64,000 nt of DNA, from positions 148,488,082 to 148,552,081 of the forward strand of contig OY757015.1 in the NCBI GenBank assembly GCA_963580285.1. The letters are read 5' to 3'. Source of the stretch: Lucinisca nassula. Taxonomy: Eukaryota; Mollusca; Bivalvia; Lucinida; Lucinidae. A model generated the notes under the pieces. That model saw only the letters and a program-made list of their open reading frames with translations, was not told the DNA's origin and did not search any database. Positions 1-10,935 of the stretch are shown one piece after another (positions within the stretch are counted from its first letter, which is position 1; each line of letters opens with the position of its first letter). The translations under genes and the position numbers were made by a program.

Positions 1-456
1 GGAGATGAAACTTGGGTTCACCACTGGGATCCAGATACTAAAAAAGAGTCCATGCACTGGAAGCGTCCTGGCTCATCCCCACCTAAGAAATTTCGTACCC
101 AACAACCAGCCGGCAAGGTAATGGCCATGGTGTTTTGGGACTCAGAGGGTTTATATTGATAGATTTAAAGCCTGCTGGTACTTCAGTTACAGGAGACTAC
201 TATGCCAATTAAAGTAAGGCAAAGGAAAGGGAAAGCTAGCTGATGGTGTCCTTCTTTTGCATGATAACTCGCCTGAGCTCAAGTCCAGAGTTGCACAAGC
301 GGCTATTCGTGAGTGCAATTTCGAGCAGTTTAATCACCCATCTTGCAGTCAGGACCTGGCCCCAAGTGATTTTTATCTGTTTCAAAATTTGAAGTCCCGC
401 TTCTGTGGAACGAGATTTCGGGACGATGATGAGCTCAAGACTGCTAAAGAGGCTTG
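1..456 (+). pseudogene. mariner-family transposase remnant, 5' end outside window
   Basis: Reading across at least three frame changes recovers the C-terminal half of a mariner transposase, the cut-and-paste enzyme of TA-inserting DNA transposons. All three catalytic aspartates are visible: GDETW at the very start, LLHDN near 262-275, and LAPSDFYLF near 358-380. There are 34 residues between the second and third Asp, the DD34D spacing of mariner. The gene is dead: stops follow GLY near 157-175, and about 20 residues are missing between GDYYAN and KGKA. Similarity stops near 456, where Penelope-like sequence begins, so that element or a recombination removed the 3' end. Family call is confident; the subfamily is not resolved. 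Confidence 0.85.
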
Positions 457-1424
457 CATTTTTCACTTCTAAAGAGCATAAGAATTATACACTTTGGTCA
501 TGTCAGAAAGTGTGTGATGCCATCACCTTTCTACTTGACAATATTTATATTAGATTCGGTACTTAGTTATTTAGACGAATTGTGGGTATTCCGATGGGTA
601 CTAATTGCGCACCTCTTGTGGCTGATCTGTTCTTGTATTGTTATGAAAGAGACTTCATTTTGTCGCTTTCCATTGATAACCAATCTGAAATTATTGAAGC
701 TTTTAGCTCCAATTCTAGATATTTAGATGATTTATTAAATATTGATAATACCTATTTTGATGGTTTGATCAGTCAGATTTACCCCCCCCCCCCCTCAGAA
801 CTTCAGTTAAATAAAGCAAATTCTTCTGATACCGAGGCCCCATTTTTGGATTTACATCTATCTATTGTAGATGGATTTGTTTCGTGCAAAATTTATGATA
901 AACGCGATGACTTTGATTTTGAGATTGTAAATTTTCCTTTTTTGGATGGTGATGTTCCTCGTGCGCCATCCTATGGTGTTTATATTTCGCAATTAATTCG
1001 ATTTGCTAGAGTTTGTAGTCATGTAACTGACTTCAACACTCGTAATAAATTGTTAACGGCTAAACTCCTTAATCAGGGTTATCGGTACCATAAACTACGC
1101 AAAGCCTTTTCAAAATTTTATAGACGTCATTCTGATTTAATTTCAAAATTCAATATTGGACTTAAATCTCTTCTGCAACAAGGTCTATCGGAACCCGAAT
1201 TTTATGGTGACTTAGTATATAAATTCAGAAAAATATATAACCGCAATGACTTGCGTAAATTTCGTACAGTCATTCTTCGATATAAAAAGATTGGGTACAA
1301 CATGGATATTATACGACAGACTGCATGCATGGTAGTTAACCCAATCACGGTTGGCAACTTTGCTTCCCTCTTTAATTGTACGCCGATAGGTCAGGCCTCA
1401 GATTCTATGACGGCTCCAACGTAA
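457..1424 (+). pseudogene. Penelope-like reverse transcriptase fragment (PLE family 1)
   Basis: The open frame 582-1424 carries the reverse transcriptase palm motif GIPMGTNCAPL (motif B) and the SRYLDDLLN active-site turn (motif C). A long C-terminal region ending DSMTAPT follows. The same frame reads upstream to about 457 (SCQKVCDAITFLLDNIYIRF) but is cut by a TAG at 564-566. Motif A and everything N-terminal are missing, so the copy is 5' truncated and inactive. A run of C at 781-794 inserts extra prolines without breaking the frame. The family recurs on both strands in this window (50890-51530 minus, 47905 plus). Assignment to Penelope-like elements rests on the MGTxxAP/YLDD pattern and on a hammerhead motif next to the 51 kb copy; no endonuclease domain is visible here. 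Confidence 0.75.
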
Positions 1425-2010
1425 AGGCTTATTGAGAATTAGAGAGATCTAATTCAAGGTAATGTTGGTTGGTGCCTGATGCTCTGTCTCTGGTCGGGCC
1501 CATCGGAGTCTAACTGTTGGTTTTCTTTTGCTCCAGCATTTCAGTGGTTTCTTGCTGTCGAGTCCTCACCGTTGTCTCATCTCTGTGGTTCTTTGATTTT
1601 TGTGTTCACGGAGATGTTGCACTGATGAGTTAGGAGGCCTTCATGCGGACTGAACAAATTATTTGTCTAAATCGCGACGGAAGTGGGGGCGAGGATTGTG
1701 GCCACGTAGAATCGATTTAAGCCCCCCGGTGGAGGTCTTCCACTGACCGTTCCAGGGCGGCTCTTCTGTGGCGATTTATTTATGTTGTTGTTTGTTACTT
1801 ACTGTGTGTATCACTTTTGTCTTTTTATTTTGGATGGCCATATGGCCATTTTGTGAGAAAGTAACTGTCCTTATGGCCTTCCTTTGTTTAGGTTTCCATT
1901 GTGGTCTTGTCGCTTGGTGTTTGTGTTTCTTTCCCTTTGGTGTCTTTTATGGGTGGAGTAAGTTAATTATATCAATTCCTGATCTTTGTTTTACTTCTAC
2001 TTTGGTTTGC
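1425..2010 (+). repeat. 3' untranslated region of PLE family 1
   Basis: This non-coding tail follows the RT stop and recurs at 14911-15417 and 47935-48575 (plus), and at 6555-6828, 18885-18970, 20330-20663, 50135-50480, 51530-51955 and 52440-52835 (minus). Shared landmarks are CTTCATGCGGACTGAAC, GTGGCCACGTAAAATCGATT, a variable C run, and an end near GCCTTCACTTCTATTTT. Open frames inside it (for example 1768-2106) are not conserved as protein between copies. Confidence 0.75.
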
Positions 2011-2146
2011 GGACCCAATAGACGACTTTTATTTCGAAGGATATACTGCTTAAAAGAAAAGTGGGCAGAATGCATTGAAGTAAAGTGGTGTTATATTGAA
2101 AAATAATGTTGTTACCGTCTTCAAATCTGCTTGATACTTGAAAGGA

Positions 2147-2530
2147 CTGTCTCAATGGCGTACAATATTCAGGTTTTTTGTTTTTTATTTGTTATATAAT
2201 ATATATATTATTGACTTTATATTGTAAATATTCGGCACGAATTCAAATGGCGAAGGTTTGCGAGTGCAACTCCGCCACATGAACTCGTGCCGAATATTTC
2301 ACAATATAAAGTCAATAACATTTTTATTATATACCCAAATCTGTCTCATTGGCTTACAATATTCACGTTTTTTTCGATTTTGTTTTATATTAGTTTATTG
2401 ACTTTTTATTGTAAATATTCGGCACGAGTTCAAATGGCAAAGTCTTGCGAGTGCATCTCTGCCACATGAACGAGTGCCGAATATTTCACAATATAAAACC
2501 AATAACCTTTTAATTATATACCCAAAACTT
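2147..2530. repeat. tandem pair of ~190 bp foldback units
   Basis: Two units (2147-2340 and 2341-2530) each start CTGTCTCAnTGGC and contain a ~110 bp inverted repeat. The arms read TATTGTAAATATTCGGCACG and back CGTGCCGAATATTTCACAAT, around a non-palindromic loop. The hairpins span about 2209-2317 and 2396-2503. No coding potential is seen. Confidence 0.7.
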
Positions 2531-3040
2531 GACTTGTATACTAGAATTTAGGATTGTTTGGTATAGAAATCTGAAAGTAAAATCAGATTATATGTCTTTA
2601 AGTGGCTTGCAATGGATAATAATGAAGGTCGTAAAGTGTCTTCCTATACATTGAAAAAAAACACGTCCAACAGCGCCAAAGTGAAGACGATGTTAACTTA
2701 GGCGGATATGACGTCATTAAAAACATTGACGTTTCTCAACAAAGGACACCATTTTTTACGAATGGTCGGTTTTATTTCTTTCAAAAACACTCTTGATTTC
2801 TTAGAAGAAAGTATTTCAAATAAAAATAGCTTGCGGGTAGGTAATATTTGACAGCATAAATTCTTTTGTTTTACGTTCTTTCAGACGCTACGCATGATAA
2901 GATGGCTGCCGATGCTTCGTCTTAAAATGCTTTGATTTGAAAGTAGTTCTATTGTGAACGTGGCGGCTTATTTTTGGGCAATATGCACTTGACTACGGGC
3001 AATATGGAAAAATATTGACTGGTAACTTCTTCACAAAGTA
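2531..3040. other. no recognisable feature
   Basis: AT-rich sequence with no open frame, repeat or hairpin that I can support. Confidence 0.5.
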
Positions 3041-3640
3041 AACGGGACATTTTCAGAGTATATAATTAATTCTTTTATCATATTACGTCGTTGATAAGCA
3101 GTGGATAACGTCGTGTAATAAAAATCGTATGACCACACGTGTAATAACACTTTGGCGGGATTAAATAACGTCATGACGACGTCCATGTCAACAATGCATT
3201 TTTCGTAGAAAAATTGTCAAACAAAAAGGCGATGAAATCCAATTTAAAGTAGTCATATGATAAAGAGAATCTTACACTCGTGGTCATTTCATATGAAATT
3301 TATGAAACTCGCCGAAGGCTCGTTTCATAAATTTCATATGAAATGACCACTCATGTAAGATCCTCTATTTATCATATGACGTCGCTATTATTTAGTGGAT
3401 AGCGTCATAACATAAAGTCATATGATTACACGTGTAATTACACATGGTTACCTGCACTTAACGTTATGATGCCTTCTGTGGCAACCCCGTGTTTTCTTTT
3501 CAAATTCTTCGATGTTGTGATATAGAATCTAACACATGTGATCGTTTGATATGAAATTTATGAAACTCACCAAAGGCTCTTTTCATAAATTTCATATGAA
3601 ATGACCATTTTTGTAAGGTCCTCTATAGCTTTAAAGGCAT
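3041..3640. repeat. foldback elements with ATGAAATTTATGAAACTC hairpins
   Basis: Two near-perfect hairpins (about 3287-3349 and 3537-3605) have arms TTCATATGAAATTTATGAAA. Both are followed by ATGACCA and a version of TGTAAGRTCCTCTAT. The first is flanked by related blocks at about 3075-3150 and 3370-3445 that share ATCATATnACGTCG and CACGTGTAATnACAC, so it is probably the centre of a ~400 bp non-autonomous element. Confidence 0.55.
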
Positions 3641-4555
3641 TTATTCTTGATTATTGAGGACTATCGTTTCATAACATAATATTATGTAGCCCTCGGTGCT
3701 GACTGAAGACAAGTCCTCTGTCTTCAACAGGTAAGGGGCCTCCCTGGGGAAAATCAATAATTCACTAACTGTTGACTGGAGTGTATATTATTGATTTTCC
3801 CCTTTTGTACCTCAGTCAGGGGATTCGACAAGAGCTACTAATCACCCTATTAGGGACCGCCTTTGATCTGCTATAGATAGTATACCACAGGGGGCAATAA
3901 AACAATTATGAACACACGGTGTGTTTTACTGTTTCAGAATAAATGCCTTTAAATACAGCCATTTGAGACTTTTCTGTTTACTTCCCTATACATCGCCTCC
4001 CTCCAAGAGTAGACTTATATAAGTCCTACGTGTAAATAGTTGTGTTTATGCATTCCATATTTATCTTATGTCACCATCCAAGGCCAGAATTTATTAATCT
4101 AGGTCTGAAGAGATAGCGGAAGAGAAACTGTGTTTGAGAGGAGGAACTGAGGAATTGCACATCTATTCACGGTATGAACTGAAGATACCTTATGAAAAAG
4201 AAAATTTCATCAGACTTCTTAAGTCCACCAAGAGGAACGAACTCCAGCCTTTACGTTTGGGATGGGGACAAATGTTTTTGTATAAATTGACGCCTTTGAA
4301 GGCGTTTTCTTACTACTATTAAAATTAGATTTTGTAGAGAAGGATTTGGGGAAAAAAACTTCATTTCATGAGCGACAGCGTAGCAAGAAGTTGATAACAA
4401 AGTTAGGCGAATTGAAAAACAATAAGTCCGCTCGCTCCGGAATTACTCTGATTAGTTTGAGGAATCCGTACCTTTGGATCGGGTATGGTCAATTATACCT
4501 GGACATATGAGTTTCTGATCGCTGAATTATCCTGAATAACATTTATTTACTTACT
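3641..4555. other. intergenic or intronic sequence with one hairpin
   Basis: The stretch 3753-3805 folds on GGGGAAAATCAATAA and TTATTGATTTTCCCC. No credible coding exon is seen; the 62-codon frame at 4134-4322 has no splice signals or motif that would support it. Confidence 0.4.
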
Positions 4556-4559
4556 GCCA

Positions 4560-4690
4560 TAGAGTATCTTACATGAGTGTTCATGTATTGTTGAATTTAT
4601 TAAATGAGTTGAAGAAAAGGGATAAAATGCGAGGCTGTGCCGGGCATTTTATACCTTTTCCTGAACGAGTTTAATAAATTAAGGGAATGT
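4560..4690. repeat. hairpin MITE, GATAAAATGCGAGGCT family
   Basis: An inverted repeat with arms GGGATAAAATGCGAGGCT and GGCATTTTATACC, flanked by TTTATTAAAT/GTTTAATAAATT. A fuller relative lies at 23489-24052, where the same hairpin is the 5' part of a larger foldback element. Confidence 0.55.
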
Positions 4691-4849
4691 ATGGCGGCCA
4701 GAAAAATGTCTCCGTGTATTTCACCATGGTGTGTCCTTATGAATGATAGTTTCAACCGCTGAATTTTGCAACTATTTAAGGATCACCAATAAGGCCTAAC
4801 AGCTGGCCGATACTCTGGCCTGGCTCAAAATAATCTTGTACACACCACG

Positions 4850-5165
4850 TTTTTATCTACGCCCACGGGCGTAGACAATCTTAAGGATGACTTTTGCTCC
4901 GGAACCATTTAAGATTCCTGGTTTAAGCATTCCTGGTGTATGAATGTCATTTGACGTGTCACCAGTAACAATTCTGATTCTGAAGAAAAGGTCATGACTA
5001 GTTGAATGCTATTTTCTATTAGCATGTCATCCGTGTTATTGTCTACGCCTGTGGGTGTAGACTACCTAAGGTTTACTTTTGCTCCAAAAGCATTAAAGAA
5101 AAGGCCATTACTGACTGAATGATATATTCTATTGACTGTTCAGCAGTGTTATTTGTTATAATGAT
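4850..5165. repeat. tandem repeat unit with GTCTACGCCnGTGGGnGTAGAC hairpin
   Basis: Two adjacent blocks each carry a ~22 bp hairpin on CTACGCC/GGCGTAG (about 4855-4877 and 5041-5063), then ACTTTTGCTCC, GAAAAGG and TATTTTCTATT-like sequence. The intervening TGGTGTATGAATGTCA motif also occurs at 37677-37720, so this is a dispersed repeat. Confidence 0.5.
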
Positions 5166-5699
5166 TAAAACCGGGATTGACCGGAACACTTCCGTAAGTT
5201 TATCACACCCTCCGTTTTCTGAGTTGGCATGATGTTGACTTCCCTCTGATGATACAGTACATCTTTTTTTGCTTGTTTTCACTGAAAGAAGTCAGATGCA
5301 TCTGTTCTTCTGATTTTTTTTTGTTTCCTTAGAACGAGTGGTTGTCATAGTAAAAGATTGGTAGTTTTGTTTATATACGAAAATGGAATCAACTTTTGAA
5401 ATCTTTGGCTATTATACAAGTTTCAGTATTTACTGGCACGTTTATACTGAATACACATGAGCAGCTTTGTCATTCCAATCCTGTGACTACAGTAATTAAT
5501 GTGTGCTAAGCGTAAACTCAAGCTTTTTGTAAAAGCTTATACTTGTTTAGCTCTAGGTTTTGGTCAATGTTTCGAAAGTGTCACCTTTCTTATAAAGCAT
5601 TTACAAGGGTTTACCTAACTTTCTTGAATTTGATGTTTGGAGAAAAAAAAAGAAACTTTTCATTTGAAAAATGCTATTTCTAGAGAAAGGAGAGATCCC

Positions 5700-5775
5700 T
5701 GCAGGCACAAAACGTTGACTCAACGTTGAAACAACGTTATCAACGTTGTTTCAACGTTAGTTCAACGTTGAGTGC
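5700..5775. repeat. short palindromic element, CAACGTTG core
   Basis: Termini GCAGGCAC and GTGCCTGC(TGGG) enclose five copies of CAACGTTG or near matches in a self-complementary arrangement. It shares its terminal motif with 29527-29672, whose core uses a different short palindrome. Confidence 0.6.
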
Positions 5776-6039
5776 CTGCTGGGATGCCATTTTGGTCGAC
5801 TTTGTAGAAAATCGACCAAAAGTTACTAAGCAAAGTAGCTTTTCGTTGTTGATGTCCAGGTGACTGTCATTTACAAGTAGGAAATCCAGGTAACGGTAAT
5901 CAGATCAGGGTCTGCACTGTTTGCATTCAATACGGGCATTCAATGATTAAACGAACAGTCTAAGTCCCCGTTCTGGGTAAGCTTTCACACAACGACGGTT
6001 GACCTACCAGTGCTTTGATAACACATGGGTTTGTTATCG

Positions 6040-6315
6040 TCGTCAAGGTGTAATGACCGTGCAATGACCACCCCTCTACACCCCACTTGATATAAAGAAA
6101 ACTGGCGTTTACAGGGCTATACACTATTTTTTCTTATTTCTGTTTCAAGATATAGGCTATGCGTACTCGTCAGAATCGCCTCAATGTTCATTGAGGCGGT
6201 TCTTACGAGTACCCACAGCCTATGATCTAAGATATGACAATTGTTCACCAGAAAAGTAACCATTTTGAAGATAATTTTGAGTGTACTGTGACATATGGGT
6301 GTGTTGTCGTAATGG
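6040..6315. repeat. MITE family A1 (GTGGGTACTCGTTAGAACCGCCTC hairpin)
   Basis: The central hairpin has arms GTACTCGTCAGAATCGCCTC and GAGGCGGTTCTTACGAGTAC. The wings carry TTTTTCTTATTTCTG and AAAGTAACCATTTTGAAGAT, as in the better copies at 7821-8100 and 8832-9119. It sits about 40 bp downstream of the splice donor of the Ig-like exon. Confidence 0.65.
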
Positions 6316-6356
6316 TAATCGGCATGACCGCTTGGTAGGGCAAAATTAAAACTCAC

Positions 6357-6458
6357 CTTGTACCTAGCACTTCTTGCAAGATCGGGACCATCCTTGAAAT
6401 AAAGCCGTAATTTCAAATGCGGAATGGGGTTGCCTGTTGCTTGACAACTTATCTCGAC
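6357..6458 (-). CDS. candidate exon encoding half of an immunoglobulin-like domain
   Basis: On the minus strand, TTTTATTTTGCAG precedes and GTGAGT follows a 102 nt segment that reads in phase 0 to 0 for 34 codons. The product begins VEISCQATGNPIPHL. This resembles the B-strand cysteine and C-strand region of a C2-type Ig domain (SCxAxGNPxP is a common Ig pattern). The matching F-strand YxC half must be on another exon; I do not find it in the remaining 6.3 kb. The nearest upstream candidate, 16502-17297, ends in phase 2, so direct joining would hit a stop and at least one exon between them is missing. Cell-surface role is inferred from the fold only. Confidence 0.6.
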
Positions 6459-6554
6459 CTGCAAAATAAAAATGCTCGTATACCCCCACCTTTCTATTTT
6501 AAAGCTCGTATCGGATTGTGTCAATGGCATTTTTTATTCATTTGGAAGTTGTAG

Positions 6555-6828
6555 TAAACAAAATAGAAGTAAAGGCAATGATCAGGAATCGATACAATTA
6601 ACCCACACTTCCCATCAGAGACACCAACAGGAAAATAAACTCAAACAAAATATAACTATACCCTATTGGAAACATCAATTGCGGAAAGCAAAAAGGACAG
6701 TTACTTTCCCACAAAAATCGACTACCCAAAACAAAAAGGTAGAAGCGATGCACACATTCGAAGACGACAGAAGAACTGCCTTGGAACGTTCAGTTTCTGT
6801 AGGGGGGGAGGGGGTTAAATCGATTTAA
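6555..6828 (-). repeat. PLE family 1 3' region, fragment
   Basis: The minus strand reads the shared 3' untranslated region from the TTAAATCGATTTAACCC-like block to the ACTTCTATTTTG end. No RT sequence is attached. Confidence 0.65.
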
Positions 6829-7212
6829 CATGTACTGAACACTCCTCTAAACAAGGAAAGGCCGGAAGTTAACAGGGTAACAGGGACATACATTATTTTC
6901 TTATTTTGTTTCAAAGAAACAAGTTGTGGGTATTCGATAGTGCTGCATAAATGGGTTGGTTCTAATGAGCACCATTTGCTTATGTTTGAATATAAATAGG
7001 AAAAACATCACAGAATTTGTCAATAAAATCATTTTCGACATATAATCAGAATGCACTATGTAACACAGTTGTCTTATCGCCAGGCCGATTTGGAGCAGTG
7101 CACTATTTGTTTACCAATCTTGTTTAGGCTACTATATGGCACCAGTACAGAGAAAATATTACTCTGTAAGCAATATAGTCATTGTGCACGTGATTTGTTT
7201 GACCTCATTACG

Positions 7213-7479
7213 AAAACACGCCTATACGAATGAATTATAAACTTAACCGCTGAAAAGAAACGAAAATTTTAAGATAAAAAATTGTGATTTTTTTTCTTAT
7301 TTCTGCTCAAAATATAGATTGTGGGTACTTGTTAGAACCGCCTCATCGAAGCGGTCCCAGCAAGTACCAACAATCTATATTGAAGAGCAGAAATAAGAAA
7401 AACAAGGTACACCCTTATAAACCCTAGTTTTACAATATTAAAGTGGGGTGCAAGGGGTTCAAATTAAAAAGGCCTCTTT
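7213..7479. repeat. MITE family A2, near full length
   Basis: Termini ACGAAAACACGCCTATA and TTTTCGTGATG flank a central hairpin (GTGGGTACTTGTTAGAACCG and the reverse) with CTTATTTCTGCTC on both sides. Other copies: 25241-25483, 25765-26060, 30690-30977, 61508-61741, and the split copy at 52956-60323. Confidence 0.7.
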
Positions 7480-7495
7480 TCGTGATGTATAATCT

Positions 7496-7707
7496 TAACC
7501 CTTATCTTGCTGTTCACGACAACCCCTGTCTTTTGCAAACAGTGTAGATCCAGATCAGATGGCTTCTGAAGAAGCCATCTGATCAGGATCTACACTGTTT
7601 GGCATTCAGTTTATGAATTTGTAGCAATAAATTACATCAAGTAATTTGATTGGATGATAGAGAGAAATGGGTGTGACTTAAATGAATATTCAGCAAGATA
7701 AGGGTTA
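7496..7707. repeat. TTAA-flanked MITE family 1 (piggyBac-like)
   Basis: Terminal inverted repeats CCCTTATCTTGCTG and CAGCAAGATAAGGG are bounded by TTAA on both sides. The interior holds a perfect palindrome centred on ATGGCTTCTGAAGAAGCCAT. TTAA target duplication and CCC-starting ends are hallmarks of piggyBac. Other copies: 17468-17677 and 38417-38628. No transposase is present. Confidence 0.75.
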
Positions 7708-7820
7708 AACAGCAGGCAAAAGCATAATAAATTGCACAGAAAGCACTGCACCAAAAACCCATGTGTCGATTATTAATAAGAAAACATATCACAAATTTTC
7801 ATCAGAAAATTTATCATTTT

Positions 7821-8100
7821 CATCACGTGAACAAGTCCGTGAAATAAATACCCCGCTAAGCCCCACTTTATATAGAGAAATCTGGGGTTTACGGGGGTAA
7901 ACATTTTTTTTCTTATTTCTGCTCCAAGACATAGGTTGTGGGCACTCGTTAGAACCGCCTCAATGAGGCGGTTCTAACGAGCACCCACATCCCATGTTTT
8001 GAGCATTTATAAGAAAAATATGAAGGATTTTCATCAGAAAAGTAGCCATTTTGGAGATGTGAAAAATGCACTGTGTCGCACGGGCGAGTTATCGTAATGT
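7821..8100. repeat. MITE family A1, good copy
   Basis: Starts ATCACGTGAACAAGTCCGTG and ends CGCACGGGCGAGTTATCGTA. The centre is a perfect hairpin on GTTAGAACCGCCTCAATGAG, flanked by ACATAGGTTGTGGG-type arms. Confidence 0.7.
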
Positions 8101-8509
8101 GGAGATCTGAAAGAAAAAAACTGTGGTCTGTAATGGAGACTCTGGAGAACAGTGTAGATCTATATTAGACTCCCAACTCTGATTGGGGTCTTCATTATTT
8201 GCTTATCAGTGGCACAATAAAGGATTTGCAAAACTTAAAAATAAACCTAACTTATACTACATGCAATTGAACTTCCAGAATTGGTAGTTGAAAGTTTCAA
8301 TGTTTTTCGTTTAATGGTTATACAAATTCCGGTCCATTTATCCGAAATGCGGCCAGCGAGTGCTATCAACTCTTTGATTTTTTGTTGTAAGAAGTGTGCC
8401 CAAAGGACATACCTCCAGGATATAAGTTTTAATCAGAAGCTGAAGAATTTTAATACAATATTGTGGGTCATAATTAAGGCATAATTTTATGTTCCACATC
8501 ACAATTTGG

Positions 8510-8815
8510 AAACTTTATTAAACTAGACAAAGTGCCCAGTGGGGCACGTATACCCCCGGCCAGGGCCATCGCCTCAGCTGAAACAACAACTACAAAGGGA
8601 AATAACTCTAAAAGGCCTGACCCCTTGACCCTTATTTTCTTTCCCACAATACAAATAGTCATACTGATCATGTGTGCAAAATTTTAAGTTTCTATGTGAA
8701 GCAGTTCCTGAGATATCTTTGACACAAAATAATTGTTTACGGACACACAGACAGACAGACGGAAAAGACAAAAACTATATACCCCCATTGCATACTTCGT
8801 ATGCCGGGGGTATAA
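8510..8815 (+). repeat. pearl-like element, single unit with microsatellite and terminal hairpin
   Basis: Layout: a CGTATACCCCCGG end, a unique core, a GACACACAGACAGACAGACG microsatellite, then a terminal hairpin TATACCCCCATTGCATAC/GTATGCCGGGGGTATA. The same order (core, ACAG/ACGG microsatellite, C-rich hairpin) recurs at 41600-41925 and in larger arrays here. It matches the described architecture of bivalve pearl elements. Confidence 0.5.
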
Positions 8816-8831
8816 ATATGTTTGTTTAATA

Positions 8832-9119
8832 CAAGCTGCACATTACGATAATACATCCGTGCGATATAGTGCATTTTTCAAACCTCAAAAAAGGTATTTT
8901 TTCTGATGAAAATGTGTGATATTTTCCTTATTTCTGCTCCAAACATAGGTTCTGGTGCTCGTTAGAACCGCCTCATTGAGGCGGTTCTAACGAGTACCCA
9001 CAACCTATGTCTTGGAGCAGAAATAAGGACAATAATGTTTACCCCAATAAACGCCAGTTTTCTCAATATAAACTGGGGTTTAGGGGGGTCTTTATTTCAC
9101 GGACTTGTTCACGTGATGG
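8832..9119. repeat. MITE family A1, inverted orientation
   Basis: Reads CATTACGATAATACATCCGT to GGACTTGTTCACGTGATG, the reverse of 7821-8100, with the same central GAACCGCCTCATTGAGGCGG hairpin. Confidence 0.7.
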
Positions 9120-9139
9120 TATGAACTGCACAAACTAGA

Positions 9140-10705
9140 GCTGTCAGAGGATCTGACTATAGCCCCGCTTCAGCGCTGTCAGAGAAGAAAGTTATTTAAG
9201 CTGCAGAGAAAACAGTTATGAACAAGAAATAACTGTTGAAAATTTTACATTATCTGGAAAAACTCTAAGAGTTGTGAGCCCTTGTCCCTCATTTCAATGA
9301 GCATGATACATTACCAGAATGTCCATGTTTATACTAAATTTCATCTTCCATTTTTCAATGTTCAAAGGGTAATAACTCCTAAAGTAGGCAAATCAGAGTC
9401 AGGGTTCCTGCGCTCTGCACATTGTCTCATGGTGCTTTACACTTGTGTGAAGTGTCATGAAAATATCTCAAATGGTTTGTGAGTTATGGAGCCGACACAG
9501 TCAAAATTGCCTTTTTAAATGTTCAAAGGGCAATAACTCCTAAAGTAGGCAAACCAGAGTTATGGTTCCTGCACTCTGCACATCATCTCAAGGTGCTTTT
9601 CATTTATTTGAAGTTTCATGAAAATATCAGAAACGGTTATGGAGCGGACATAGTTAAAATTGCCATTTTTTAAGATTCAAAAGCCTATAACTGAAAAAGT
9701 AGACAATCCAGAGTTTGGGTTCCTGCGCTCTGCACACGTAATATGGTGCTTTACATTTGTGTGAAGTTTCATAAAATTATCTCAAACGGTTTTTGAGTTA
9801 TCGAGCAAAGACGGCTAAAATTGATATTTTTCAATATTCAAAGGGAAATAACTCAAAAATTAGGCAATCCAGAGTTATGGTTCCTGCACTCTGCACACCA
9901 TCTCATGGTGTTTAATGTTTGTGTGAAGTTTCATGAAAATATGTGAATGGGTTTTAAAGTTATGGAGCGGACACGAAAATTGTTAACAGACACAGACAGA
10001 CACACAGACAGACACACAGAAAATACGAAAACCAGAGTTATGGTTCTTGCGCTCTGCACATTGTCTCATAGTGCTTAACATTTGTGTGAAGTTTCATGAA
10101 ATTATCTCAAACGGTTTTCGAGTTATGAAGCGGACACTGTTAAAATTGCCATTTTTCAATGTTCAAAGGGCAATAACTCCAAAAATAAGCAATGCAGAGT
10201 TATGGTTCCTGCGCTCTGCACATCGTCTCATAGTGCTTAACATTTGTGTGAAGTTTCCTAAAAATATCTCAAACGGTTTTCGAGTTATGAAGCGGACACA
10301 ATTAAAATTGCCATTTTTCAATGTTCAATCCACAGTTATAATTCCTTCGCTCTGCACATTGTCTTATGGTGTTTAACATTTGTGTGAAGTTTCATGAAAA
10401 TATGTTAAGCAGATACAAAGTTATGGAGCCAACACAAATTAACGGAATCACGGAATTACGGAAAATGTTCAAAGGGCAATAACTCCAAAAGTAGGCAATC
10501 CACAGTTATAATTCCTTCGCTCTGCACATTGTCTTATGGTGTTTAACATTTGTGTGAAGTTTCATGAAAATATGTTAAGCAGATACAAAGTTATGGAGCC
10601 AACACAAATAATTAACGGAATCACGAAATCACGGAATGACAGAAGGACATGGCAAATCCAATATAGCCCCACTTTTTCAAAGCGGGGCTATAAAAACTTA
10701 AAAAC
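9140..10705. repeat. tandem-repeat element, ~161 bp units (array F)
   Basis: Seven to eight diverged units are each marked by GTTCAAAGGGCAATAACTCC; anchors lie near 9360, 9521, 9674, 9837, 10161, 10322 and 10466. Each unit contains TTCCTGCGCTCTGCACA, GTGTGAAGTTTCATGAAAAT and GAGTTATGGAGCGGACAC. A (ACAGACAC)n microsatellite interrupts it at 9985-10020. The array lies between a TATAGCCCCGCTT motif near 9160 and a TATAGCCCCACTTTTTCAAA hairpin near 10661-10692, which I take as the element ends. The open frames at 9282, 9479, 10047 and 10536 simply track the repeat period. Confidence 0.7.
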
Positions 10706-10734
10706 ATCAGGAGACACATCAGCAAAAAAGAACA

Positions 10735-10935
10735 CGTAATGAATACCATTCTTTATAAAGAAAAAGTCGGTTTGCAGGGGTTTACATTATTTTTTGCCAA
10801 AATGTAGGTACTCGTTAGCACTGCCTCTGTGAGACAGTTCTAGCGAGCACCTTAATCTATATTTTGACTGGAAATAAGAAAATATTTTAAATGCTCCTTC
10901 TAGAGATACGAAAAACGCAACTTTAACAAATTGAT
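10735..10935. repeat. MITE family A1, decayed
   Basis: Keeps GGTACTCGTTAGCACTGCCTC and its partner, AAATAAGAAAATATTTT and a TTTGCAGGGGTTTACATTAT wing; the outer ends are gone. Confidence 0.5.

Noticed and set aside
1615..1680. Hammerhead core CTGATGAG in the PLE 3' region
   Set aside because: No GAAAC partner or helix I pairing follows; other copies of the region do not keep CTGATGA.
1768..2106. 112-codon hydrophobic frame
   Set aside because: It lies in the PLE 3' region; other copies of that region do not preserve the frame.
5073..5290. Possible cytoplasmic-tail exon after TTCTTTCAG on the minus strand
   Set aside because: The frame overlaps the dispersed GTCTACGCC repeat at 5041-5165 and has no convincing donor.
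9282..10740. Repeated ~65-codon proteins
   Set aside because: The frames follow the 161 bp repeat period and are interrupted at different points in each unit; array F is non-coding.
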